Positions 1-5,109 of a stretch of 5,109 nt of DNA are shown piece by piece. The first letter of the stretch is position 1. The number at the start of each line of letters is the position of its first letter. Source of the stretch: CAYZDV01 sp964477275 (GTDB lineage Bacteria; Acidobacteriota; Aminicenantia; Aminicenantales; Aminicenantaceae); contig CAYZDV010000137.1 in the NCBI GenBank assembly GCA_964477275.1, forward strand, positions 1-5,109. The letters run 5' to 3'. The notes below the pieces were generated by a model. That model saw only the letters and a program-made list of their open reading frames with translations, did not search any database and was not told where the DNA came from. The position numbers were made by a program, and so were the translations under genes.

Positions 1-13
1 GCGAGGACGGACG

Positions 14-134
14 GGGGACACCCCATGACAGGACCCATCCTAAAAAAATATTAGCCTCCCCGGAAAAAAAGATGCTTCCGAGAGAAACGAAATTGTCAGC
101 CGGCGATGAGAATGGATCCTGGTGCGGTGTCCCC
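14..134. repeat. Dispersed 9-bp inverted repeat at left edge, REP-like
   Basis: GGGGACACC at 14-22 recurs as its exact reverse complement GGTGTCCCC at 126-134. The left copy also forms a small GGGG-ACA-CCCC hairpin (14-24). G-rich GGGGACA-type palindromes are common in intergenic REP elements tied to IS200-like REP transposases, but no transposase is present in this window and nine bases may match by chance. Confidence 0.25.
56..84 (-). terminator. Weak terminator candidate downstream of the DUF6600 gene
   Basis: On the minus strand CTCTCGGAA pairs with TTCCGGGGAG (one bulged G, one U-G pair), and a run of seven T follows 7 nt after the stem (complement of 42-48). It lies about 160 nt past the stop codon. 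The gap before the T run makes it imperfect; it is the best terminator candidate for this gene within the window. Confidence 0.3.
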
Positions 135-185
135 GGGTCAGGCATCGCCAGGCACCGAAGTTTCTCTCGTTCTGTTGGCTATCAG

Positions 186-229
186 GGGTTCCCGCGGCAA
201 ACCCAACGGGACTTTTAGCGAACGGTCCC
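186..229. other. Two adjacent hairpins just after the DUF6600 stop
   Basis: GGGTT (186-190) pairs with AACCC (200-204), and GGGAC (208-212) pairs with GTCCC (225-229), only 3 nt apart. Neither is followed by a T tract on the minus strand. They could protect the 3' end of the DUF6600 transcript or be part of a repeat element. No known RNA family is assigned. Confidence 0.3.
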
Positions 230-241
230 CCGCTTTGCTCT

Positions 242-2233
242 CTATTTCTTTTTGACTCTTCCGCCGGAGGCTGATCCCTGGCCTGAAGAGCTCCGGACCG
301 AAGATGAAGAGGTCTTCGCACCGGTCGAGGACGGGGTTCTGGAAGAGGAAATCCCGGACCGGACGGCTGAAGAAGGCCTCGAAGAAATCCGGGAAGGAGA
401 GGATGAAAGGGCCTGCCCGGGAGTATTGCGGCTTATGGATGGCCTCTCGACTGAATGTCGGAAGCTGCCGCTCTGACTTCTGGAGAGGGAGCTCCTGCTA
501 TTTGTTGGGGGAGGCGAGACGGCATTGCGGGGAGGAAAAGTCTGCATCCGGGGAGAATAGGTCCTCACCTCTCTCTCCGGGGACAGCCGCCTCTGAACCT
601 GCGTTCCGGTGGCGAGGCTTTGAGCCTCAGTCCTGGAAGAGAGCCGGGATTTGGAAAGGGAATGCGTTTCTGTGCGGGTTGAAGGCCGGATGTGTCTTGA
701 AGGGTATATCTGAATTCCGGGATCAGTGCCCTCGCTTCTCGAAGGCCGGCTGGAAATCCGTTGCGAAGCCTCAGGCTTTATCAAGCCGGACGCTGACAGC
801 GACCTTTTGACATCCGGTGCGGCGGCCTCCGGCCGGGAGACCGGACCGGGGTCTCTGAGAGTGCCCGGTCTCGCGTTCGCCGCGTCATTTCTGTAAACGG
901 CACCTGATGCTTGCCGGCTCAGACCGGAGCGCAGGCTGGACAGGGACAGCGTCCTGTCCGGAACGTAGTTTTTCCGGATATCCCGCAGATGGGACCTCGA
1001 GAGGACCCTAACAGCCGTAAGCTTGCTTGCTTCGATCCGGCCGATGCTCACTGCCCTGTCGGGCTGTCGCTCCGAGAGAGATATCTTCTCCAGACGAGAG
1101 ACCTTTTCCTGGCTGAGTGCGAGCCGGGAAAGATGAGGATTCTGGAGCTGGTTCTTGTGGACAACCACCAGAGCCCGCGAATGGGCCGGGTAATAGCGGT
1201 CTGTATAGCGGCCATAGAAGTAATTGTCGATGATGAGCGCAGGATAGCCCCAGTAGCTCAACGGGCACCACCCGATATAATCAAACCCGCTATACCAGTG
1301 AACCCAGGCAGGACCCCAGATGCGGGTCGGGATCCAGTACCAGCCGAGGCCGAGCGTCCAGTGCCATCGACCGTAGCGGGAGACAACCCATCCCCAGGGA
1401 TCGTAAGAGACCCATGTCCAGCCGATGATGGGGTACCAGACCCATCTTCCGTACCAGTAAGGCCTCCAGTCGACATGAACGACATAGGGAATCCAGACAT
1501 AGCCGTAAGGTCGTTCATAAACCCAGTGGCCGTTCGCGGCCAGCTCCCCTTCATACTCGGAAAGTTCTTCAGGAAGATAGTGGGCGGCCGCCGGCCGTGC
1601 ATGGAGAGCATCTCTCTCCTTGCTCCATCGGGCAAAGCTGTCATCGAAACGCGGGTAAAAGGAAGCGGGAGCAGAGGTGAAATACCCGTTGGAGACGGTC
1701 AATCTCTCTTCGCTCTCCACCAGGAGCGAGCCTTCCTCTCCGGCCGCTTCCATTGTTCCTTCATAGACGAAAAGCTCGGTTTCCCTGTTTTCCCTCACAT
1801 CGACACGGTAAAGCCCTTCCTCCAGGATATAGAAGGATACATCGGGAGTATGAATTTCAAAGCTCTTCTCCTTTTCCAGGAAGCGAATCCTCAAAAAGAG
1901 GCTTCCGGAAAGAAGATTGAGCATGACACTGTCGTCGCCTCGGACGGGGAGTTCGACAAAATCGAGCTGGCTATGGCTGTCGATACGGAGATAGTTCCTC
2001 CTTCCGAAATGAACTTCTGCCCGGCCTTCGCGTGTCCCCAGCTTATCACCTTCGACCACTGCCAGGTTAACAACGCCCTCTTCGTATCCCAAATCTCCGG
2101 TCCTCTGGAGAAATACGTCGCCCTTGACATAGCTCAGCCGCGCGTAACTGTAGCTGTAAGCTTCCTCCCCGGAAGAAAAGGCTAAGGAAAAAGAGAAAGC
2201 TAAGCATCCAAAAAAAGCCAGTGCCTTTTTCAT
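242..2233 (-). CDS. Exported FecR-like / DUF6600 protein with Trp-rich core and Ser/Arg-rich tail
   Basis: 663 residues. The N-terminus (MKKALAFFGCLAFSFSLAF) is a signal peptide; Cys10 lies too early in it to be a convincing lipobox. Residues about 31-183 look like a FecR-type beta-rich domain (VKGDVFLQR, EGDKLGTREG, LLSGSLFLRI, VYEGTMEA). Residues about 216-330 form the DUF6600 region: 19 Trp between 237 and 328 in repeated Gly/Tyr/Pro contexts such as YGRWVWYP, GWTWVSYDPWGW and IWGPAWVHW. Residues from about 365 to the end are rich in Ser, Arg and Pro, with RISSRPS occurring twice (492-498 and 614-620), and are probably disordered; the protein ends RVKKK. The ATG start is set by GAGGAG five nt upstream. 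The gene stands alone behind its own sigma-54-type promoter. DUF6600 proteins have no established biochemical role; an extracytoplasmic structural or binding role is inference. Family assignment is by recognition of pattern, not by search. Confidence 0.87.
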   Translation of the reverse strand: MKKALAFFGCLAFSFSLAFSSGEEAYSYSYARLSYVKGDVFLQRTGDLGYEEGVVNLAVVEGDKLGTREGRAEVHFGRRNYLRIDSHSQLDFVELPVRGDDSVMLNLLSGSLFLRIRFLEKEKSFEIHTPDVSFYILEEGLYRVDVRENRETELFVYEGTMEAAGEEGSLLVESEERLTVSNGYFTSAPASFYPRFDDSFARWSKERDALHARPAAAHYLPEELSEYEGELAANGHWVYERPYGYVWIPYVVHVDWRPYWYGRWVWYPIIGWTWVSYDPWGWVVSRYGRWHWTLGLGWYWIPTRIWGPAWVHWYSGFDYIGWCPLSYWGYPALIIDNYFYGRYTDRYYPAHSRALVVVHKNQLQNPHLSRLALSQEKVSRLEKISLSERQPDRAVSIGRIEASKLTAVRVLSRSHLRDIRKNYVPDRTLSLSSLRSGLSRQASGAVYRNDAANARPGTLRDPGPVSRPEAAAPDVKRSLSASGLIKPEASQRISSRPSRSEGTDPGIQIYPSRHIRPSTRTETHSLSKSRLSSRTEAQSLATGTQVQRRLSPEREVRTYSPRMQTFPPRNAVSPPPTNSRSSLSRSQSGSFRHSVERPSISRNTPGQALSSSPSRISSRPSSAVRSGISSSRTPSSTGAKTSSSSVRSSSGQGSASGGRVKKK

Positions 2234-2258
2234 CTTGTCTCCTCTCTACCCTCTCATC

Positions 2259-2276
2259 AAGCAAAAATTATGCCAA
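2259..2276 (-). promoter_or_regulatory. Sigma-54 (-24/-12) promoter of the DUF6600 gene
   Basis: The minus strand reads TTGGCATAATTTTTGCTT. It carries the invariant GG and GC dinucleotides separated by exactly 10 nt and matches the RpoN consensus TGGCAC-N5-TTGCW at nearly every position. Placing the GC cytosine at -12 puts transcription start near 2249 and gives a leader of about 16 nt that contains just the GAGGAG ribosome binding site before the ATG at 2233. Sigma-54 promoters need an AAA+ enhancer-binding activator, and inverted repeats suited to one lie just upstream. Confidence 0.75.
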
Positions 2277-2312
2277 ATTCTTTACCTGGGGGAAGAAGGG
2301 AAAGAAACTCTT

Positions 2313-2334
2313 TCTGTCCTGGATTCAGGACAGA
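2313..2334. promoter_or_regulatory. Perfect 9-bp-arm inverted repeat, candidate activator site
   Basis: TCTGTCCTG and CAGGACAGA are exact reverse complements around a 4-bp centre (GATT). The centre is about 74 bp upstream of the inferred sigma-54 transcription start, in the range usual for enhancer-binding proteins. It lies upstream of the inferred start and downstream of the preceding gene's terminator, so it probably acts as DNA and not as an RNA hairpin. The cognate protein is unknown. Confidence 0.55.
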
Positions 2335-2352
2335 TGACAACTGAGGGTGTCA
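2335..2352. promoter_or_regulatory. Second inverted repeat TGACA-N8-TGTCA, candidate activator site
   Basis: Five-bp arms TGACA and TGTCA flank an 8-bp spacer. The centre (2343.5) is exactly 20 bp, about two helical turns, from that of the adjacent perfect palindrome (2323.5), so both would face the same side of the helix. It is weaker on its own; the support comes mainly from its spacing and position about 94 bp upstream of the inferred sigma-54 start. Confidence 0.35.
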
Positions 2353-2366
2353 GGTCAGGGGAGACG

Positions 2367-2394
2367 AAAAAAAAGAGCCCCTCAGGGCTCTTTT
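2367..2394 (-). terminator. Rho-independent terminator of the Spy-like gene
   Basis: A perfect 10-bp stem (arms AAAAGAGCCC and GGGCTCTTTT) closes a 4-nt loop. On the minus strand the 3' arm runs into an uninterrupted tract of eight T. It lies about 75 nt past the stop codon of the Spy-like gene and immediately before the control region of the DUF6600 gene, so it insulates the two transcription units. On the plus strand only four T follow, so its action is mainly one-way. Confidence 0.9.
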
Positions 2395-2466
2395 CCCTCG
2401 ACTGTTCTGCCATCTCCGCTTGTCAATCGCCTTTAGGAAAATTCGGCACTCAGCGAGCGGTTTTTT

Positions 2467-3039
2467 TCACCACCACCATCCGGGCATGAATGGACGGTGC
2501 TGAAAATGCCTTGTTTTCATCCAGAGAAAGCATCTTCCCTGATGCGGAAAAACACCCCGCATGCCTGCTCCTCTTCGACCTGGAAAGCGGTCTTTCATCA
2601 GCTCGCTTCTCCCGGCCATTCTGCTCCTGAATTTTCCCAGCTTCTCCAGCTGTTCCGGGGTGAAAATTTTTCTGACCTCTTTCCGCTGCTCCAGAGACCT
2701 GGAGAACTGCTCGGCGCGCATCCCGGAGATCTTCCCATAAAGGCTTTTGATCTCTTTTTCATTGGCATCCGGGTCAGCCATCAGCTCCCTCATCTTCAGC
2801 TGCAGTTTCCACATTTCCTCCATATGGCCGCGGCTGGCTTCTCGATGCGCGGCCCTGAGCTCCCTCAGCTTTTCCATCTGCTCAGGGGTCAGGTCGAGAA
2901 TGGCCGATCTCCCCCACGGGAATCTGCCCAGAACATCCTCCTCAGGCCTTTCAGAAGGCTGGGCCAAGATCAACGAAGGGAGAAGCAGAAAGCTGAAGGC
3001 GACGACGAACACAGTGGCGAAATGTTTTGTCCTTACCAT
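2467..3039 (-). CDS. Spy/CpxP-like periplasmic protein (LTXXQ family)
   Basis: 190 residues from the chosen ATG. Residues 1-26 are a signal peptide (hydrophobic core FVVAFSFLLL, likely cleavage after LILA before Gln27). The mature part is helical and highly charged and carries two copies of the family signature, LTPEQ at 50-54 and FTPEQ at 126-130, about 76 residues apart, with predicted charged helices between. This spacing and size fit Spy/CpxP proteins, small periplasmic chaperones or adaptors linked to envelope and metal stress. The C-terminus is unusual: a Gly/Arg stretch, single Cys170, then a tail rich in His, Met and Phe ending in three Trp. An upstream in-frame ATG at 3111 would add 24 residues before the signal peptide and has no comparable ribosome site. 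No sensor kinase or regulator partner is visible. The family is fairly sure; the ligand or client is not known. Confidence 0.88.
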   Translation of the reverse strand: MVRTKHFATVFVVAFSFLLLPSLILAQPSERPEEDVLGRFPWGRSAILDLTPEQMEKLRELRAAHREASRGHMEEMWKLQLKMRELMADPDANEKEIKSLYGKISGMRAEQFSRSLEQRKEVRKIFTPEQLEKLGKFRSRMAGRSELMKDRFPGRRGAGMRGVFPHQGRCFLWMKTRHFQHRPFMPGWWW

Positions 3040-3045
3040 TTTGAA

Positions 3046-3051
3046 CCTCCT
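3046..3051 (-). promoter_or_regulatory. Ribosome binding site fixing the Spy-like start
   Basis: AGGAGG followed by the 6-nt spacer TTCAAA precedes the ATG at 3039. It decides for this start over the in-frame ATG at 3111, because only this start puts the hydrophobic signal peptide directly at the N-terminus. Confidence 0.85.
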
Positions 3052-3242
3052 GTTCAGTTTCTCAGATAAGTTAGACACGAAAAAACATGAATCCTTGGAA
3101 AAAAATTCCATTCCAGAGTTTCTTTCTCAACGCCGCATCTGATGGCAACAGCCGGGAACGGACGAACTCCTGCGATGAGCCGCATGGGAGGAAGTGAAGC
3201 CAATAAGAAGAGAAACGTGTTTGGAGAGGCTTTCCCCTCAAA

Positions 3243-3269
3243 GAAAGGAGGCGCCCTCCTTTCCGGAGG
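3243..3269 (-). terminator. Possible terminator or attenuator downstream of the 65-aa gene
   Basis: A 9-bp perfect stem (3243-3251 with 3255-3263, loop of 3 nt) is followed on the minus strand by a weak T-rich stretch (TTTGAGG after an arm ending CTTTC). An overlapping alternative stem pairs 3255-3259 with 3265-3269 (CCTCC/GGAGG), so the two folds exclude each other. It lies about 60 nt past the stop of the 65-aa gene and about 200 nt before the Spy-like start. Simple termination of the fadL-like operon is the plainest reading, but the T tract is poor. Confidence 0.42.
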
Positions 3270-3293
3270 CACACTCTCCTTTTTTCAGGGAAT

Positions 3294-3310
3294 TTGGCTT
3301 TTCGCGCCAA
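3294..3310 (-). other. Short hairpin just past the 65-aa gene
   Basis: TTGGC and GCCAA (5-bp arms, 7-nt loop) lie 14 nt beyond the stop codon of the 65-aa gene. No T tract follows on either strand, so it is not a convincing terminator; it could stabilise the transcript end or be chance. Confidence 0.25.
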
Positions 3311-3323
3311 CCCAGAGAAAAAA

Positions 3324-3521
3324 TTATGCCTTTTTCAGGATGGGCATCCCGGTTCTTTGGGTCTCAACGGCCTTGTAGCCTGGTGGAACCGAATCCAGGG
3401 CCCCGGACCTGACATCTCGAGCAAAATAATAAATCCTCTGTTTTCGTCCCCCTTTGAGGTTGACGTCCTTGTAGTGAAGATAGTACTTGACCCCTTTTGA
3501 ATTTGTGAATTGATAAGCCAT
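3324..3521 (-). CDS. Conserved 65-aa protein of unknown function
   Basis: A small basic protein without a signal peptide or membrane segment, so probably cytoplasmic. Its sequence resembles a recurring bacterial small-protein family that I recognise only as hypothetical: N-terminal MAYQFTNSKG, then YYLHYKDVNLKGG, a basic GRKQRIYYFARDV stretch, ALDSVPPGYK, and a C-terminal RTGMPILKK. The pattern suggests a compact beta-strand-rich fold with Gly/Pro turns. The start is well supported: GGAGGT sits 7 nt before the ATG. It begins 30 nt after the stop of the fadL-like gene with no terminator or promoter between them, so the two are probably co-transcribed. The many Lys/Arg could mean nucleic-acid or ribosome contact, but that is speculation. 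Confidence is high that it is a real gene and low for any function. Confidence 0.82.
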   Translation of the reverse strand: MAYQFTNSKGVKYYLHYKDVNLKGGRKQRIYYFARDVRSGALDSVPPGYKAVETQRTGMPILKKA

Positions 3522-3551
3522 TAATCTTACCTCCGTAGTGAATTTTATTGG

Positions 3552-4826
3552 CTAAAAAGCAAACCCGATGCTGAGCCCGATGAGGTGAGCCGTTGTGGCG
3601 TAGGTGCCCTCGCCGAGGTTGACTCCAGGAACCGGGTAATCCAGGTAAATATCTCTGTTCGGACTTGTCCTCTCCAGGAATTTCTCAAACTGATAGGCCA
3701 CATCGATCTTCAATTTGCCGGCCTGATAGCCGAAACCAGCGGTAATCGCCCAGCGGTCTGCATCGGGAAGAATGGGGTCCATGGTCTCCACGGGCTGAGG
3801 AGTCTGGTCATAGAGAAAACCAGCCCTCAAGGAAAAGTTTGCGTTGACCATGTATTGCAAACCGCCGCGGAAGACAAACGAGTCTTTCCAGTTTTCATCC
3901 ACAACCAGATCCTCAAAGCCGGCGATGTCGATCTCCACCGTGAATTCATCATAACAGCTCCAGAGCACATAGTGCACATCAGCAGTGAAGAGCAGTTTGT
4001 CGGTCAGGTTGAACGCCGCTCCGATGCCCAGGACATGGGGAAGGTTGAACGCAGTCGAGGCTGTGCCCGTGTTCGGAATCGGGATCGGAATCTCCGATGT
4101 ATCCAGGTCAACATCGCCCTCAAAATCAACGCTGAACCCGCCCCGCCAGTTAAAGCCAAAGGAAAATTTTTCTCCCCTGTACAGGGCGCCCGCATTCAAT
4201 CCCCAGGCACTGCCGGTGGCGTCAAAGGTAGCCGGAGCTTCATAAACACCGAGACCATAGCCGGTCAGGTCAACAATCTGAACAAGCTCAAAGTGAATGT
4301 CAGCATAGATATAAGAAACTCCGACGCCCAGGGACAGATTGTCGTTAAGCTTGAAGGCAAGTGTGGGATTGAAGAAGAAGGTCTTCAGGTCGTCCTTGGT
4401 GGAGATGAATCGTAAAGGATAATCCTCCGGCCACTGGGCACCCAGACCATAAGGAGAAAAGAAGCCGAATCCTGCGGCCCACCGGTCGCTCAACTTGTGG
4501 GTGATGTAGAGCGTGGAAGGATAGAAGACCTGACTGACCTGCTCGACGGTCTGGAAGTTCGGGTCAGGCCAGTTGTCCAGGGTGAGCGTGGACTTCGGGA
4601 TGATCAGAGTTGACCCGACCGATACCTGCGTTCCATCCAGGAAGGCGATGCCCGCAGGATTATGAAATATCGCTGAGGCATCATTGGCCAGCCCGACGAA
4701 CGCGCCGCCCATGGCCATGGCTGCAGCCCCGTGTTCATAAATGAGAAAACCCGCGCCATGAGATAAGGGACTGAAGGAGAAAACCGCCACGCCAGCCAGA
4801 GCCAACAATGCAATCCTCTTTTTCAT
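3552..4826 (-). CDS. OmpP1/FadL/TodX-family outer-membrane transport protein
   Basis: 424 residues, close to the usual family length. Residues 1-25 are a signal peptide (cleavage likely after SHGA). The mature N-terminus GFLIYEHGAAAMAMGGAFVG, followed by NDASAIFHNPAGIAFLDG (48-65), is the hallmark plug/hatch segment of FadL proteins, with the NPAG signature at 56-59. The rest is a series of alternating amphipathic beta strands, ending in IGLSIGFAF with the C-terminal Phe recognised by the BAM machinery. FadL relatives carry hydrophobic compounds such as long-chain fatty acids or aromatic hydrocarbons across the outer membrane; the substrate here cannot be read from sequence. The start is ATG 4826, with GGAGG 5 nt upstream; an in-frame TTG at 4838 overlaps that ribosome site and is rejected. 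A sigma-70-like promoter lies upstream and the 65-aa gene follows. No fatty-acid degradation genes are in view. Confidence 0.93.
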   Translation of the reverse strand: MKKRIALLALAGVAVFSFSPLSHGAGFLIYEHGAAAMAMGGAFVGLANDASAIFHNPAGIAFLDGTQVSVGSTLIIPKSTLTLDNWPDPNFQTVEQVSQVFYPSTLYITHKLSDRWAAGFGFFSPYGLGAQWPEDYPLRFISTKDDLKTFFFNPTLAFKLNDNLSLGVGVSYIYADIHFELVQIVDLTGYGLGVYEAPATFDATGSAWGLNAGALYRGEKFSFGFNWRGGFSVDFEGDVDLDTSEIPIPIPNTGTASTAFNLPHVLGIGAAFNLTDKLLFTADVHYVLWSCYDEFTVEIDIAGFEDLVVDENWKDSFVFRGGLQYMVNANFSLRAGFLYDQTPQPVETMDPILPDADRWAITAGFGYQAGKLKIDVAYQFEKFLERTSPNRDIYLDYPVPGVNLGEGTYATTAHLIGLSIGFAF

Positions 4827-4831
4827 ACGAG

Positions 4832-4836
4832 CCTCC
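4832..4836 (-). promoter_or_regulatory. Ribosome binding site fixing the fadL-like start
   Basis: GGAGG with the 5-nt spacer CTCGT precedes ATG 4826. A possible TTG start at 4838 would use bases of this site as codons (TTG GAG GCT CGT ATG), so translation most likely begins at the ATG. Confidence 0.8.
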
Positions 4837-4911
4837 AAATGTGATTTGACCTTCGTTAAAGGGTCCTTAATTTGAGTTTGGCTTTCTCAATTCCTTAGCC
4901 TTGTTCAAGTA

Positions 4912-4938
4912 TTTATAGGAAACAGAGGCTAATGTCAA
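4912..4938 (-). promoter_or_regulatory. Sigma-70-like promoter of the fadL-like operon
   Basis: The minus strand has a perfect -35 box TTGACA (4938-4933) and a -10-like TATAAA (4917-4912), 15 nt apart. This is shorter than the ideal 17; shifting the -10 to TAAATA gives 17 but a worse match. Transcription would start near 4905 and give a leader of about 80 nt. That leader has a short possible hairpin (TTGAG with CTCAA) but no recognised riboswitch. Confidence 0.55.
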
Positions 4939-4984
4939 GACATATTTGATAAAAAAATTGCTCGGTTTTCTCTGGAAAACGCGG

Positions 4985-5020
4985 ATAAAGAAAAGGCCCG
5001 GTCCCGTATGAACGAGGGCC
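4985..5020 (-). terminator. Terminator-like hairpin for a gene to the right
   Basis: On the minus strand GGCCC (5020-5016) pairs with GGGCC (4999-4995), helped by an inner CGT/ACG pairing around a TCAT loop with unpaired bases between. It is followed directly by TTTTCTTTAT. The imperfect stem and T-rich tail fit a rho-independent terminator that ends a minus-strand transcript entering from the right edge, upstream of the fadL-like promoter. Confidence 0.5.
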
Positions 5021-5051
5021 CGGAGCATGAGAATTCGGTGCACTCCGTTTA

Positions 5052-5108
5052 TTATTTTTGGTCTGGCTCATCGCAAAAATGAGTACCTGGTACGAAGAAT
5101 GCGGAACA
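5052..5108 (-). CDS. Possible 3' end of a gene cut by the window edge
   Basis: One minus-strand frame is open for the 18 codons from the right edge to a TAA at 5054-5052, reading FVPGTHFCDEPDQK at its end. The stop lies about 31 nt before the terminator-like hairpin, which is the expected arrangement. Eighteen codons are far too few to identify a product, and a second frame stops slightly earlier (TGA at 5070-5068), so the frame is uncertain. The hairpin is the main reason for expecting a gene here. Confidence 0.22.
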   Translation of the reverse strand, partial: CSAFFVPGTHFCDEPDQK

Positions 5109-5109
5109 A

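Noticed and set aside
185..235. Plus-strand resemblance to a cyclic-di-GMP-I (GEMM) riboswitch (GGCAAACC followed by GGGAC).
   Set aside because: The intervening GNRA stem-loop, the GCAAAGCC segment and the receptor are missing, and no plus-strand gene follows.
40..321. Minus-strand open frame of 93 codons at the left edge.
   Set aside because: It overlaps the end of the DUF6600 gene in another frame, spans the hairpin region, and its sequence is low in recognisable protein character.
911..2185. Long open frame of 424 codons on the plus strand inside the DUF6600 gene.
   Set aside because: It is fully antisense to a gene with a signal peptide, recognisable domains and a good ribosome site; its own translation shows no coherent domain.
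2313..2334. The perfect palindrome read as a second terminator.
   Set aside because: No T tract follows on either strand, and a strong terminator already ends the upstream transcript at 2367; its position suits an activator site better.
3040..3140. Search for a promoter of the Spy-like gene, including a -10-like TATCTG at about 3062 and T-rich stretches near 3085-3110.
   Set aside because: No convincing -35/-10 pair and no GG-N10-GC element was found, so no promoter is called; read-through from the upstream operon is possible.
3071..3310. Minus-strand open frame of 79 codons between the 65-aa gene and the Spy-like gene.
   Set aside because: It runs through the competing hairpins, lacks a properly spaced ribosome site and resembles no protein family.
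3585..4415. Plus-strand open frame of 276 codons within the fadL-like gene.
   Set aside because: It is antisense to a clear FadL-family protein and shows no family features.
1..5109. CRISPR array, tRNA, rRNA, transposase or defence-system genes.
   Set aside because: No regularly spaced repeats, no cloverleaf or rRNA-like sequence, and no matching protein motifs were seen.

Overview
All convincing genes in this window lie on the minus strand, so transcription runs from right to left. Four complete genes are supported by good Shine-Dalgarno sites: an OmpP1/FadL-type outer-membrane transporter (4826 to 3552), a 65-residue conserved protein of unknown function (3521 to 3324), a Spy/CpxP-like periplasmic protein (3039 to 2467) and a large exported FecR-like/DUF6600 protein with a Trp-rich core and a long Ser/Arg/Pro-rich tail (2233 to 242). 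A few codons of another minus-strand gene may enter at the right edge, followed by a terminator-like hairpin.

The window suggests a Gram-negative (diderm) bacterium: there is an outer-membrane beta-barrel with a C-terminal Phe, two further exported proteins, and a canonical sigma-54 (-24/-12) promoter. The moderately GC-rich sequence and the DUF6600, Spy-like and FadL-like content would fit Desulfobacterota (former Deltaproteobacteria), Acidobacteriota/Aminicenantia or a related phylum, but nothing here fixes the taxon.

Layout from right to left: possible gene end and terminator (5108 to about 4985); sigma-70-like promoter and leader (about 4940 to 4827); fadL-like gene and the 65-aa gene as a probable two-gene operon with a 30-nt gap; a 284-bp intergenic stretch with competing hairpins (3323 to 3040); the Spy-like gene and its strong rho-independent terminator (2394 to 2367); a compact control region with two inverted repeats and a sigma-54 promoter (2352 to 2259); the DUF6600 gene; and a left-edge stretch with hairpins and a dispersed 9-bp inverted repeat (241 to 1).

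The common theme is the cell envelope: outer-membrane uptake, a periplasmic chaperone/stress-type protein and an exported Trp-rich protein. The most notable point is that the DUF6600 gene appears to have its own activator-dependent sigma-54 switch, separated from the upstream Spy-like gene by a terminator. No mobile element, CRISPR array, rRNA or tRNA was recognised.
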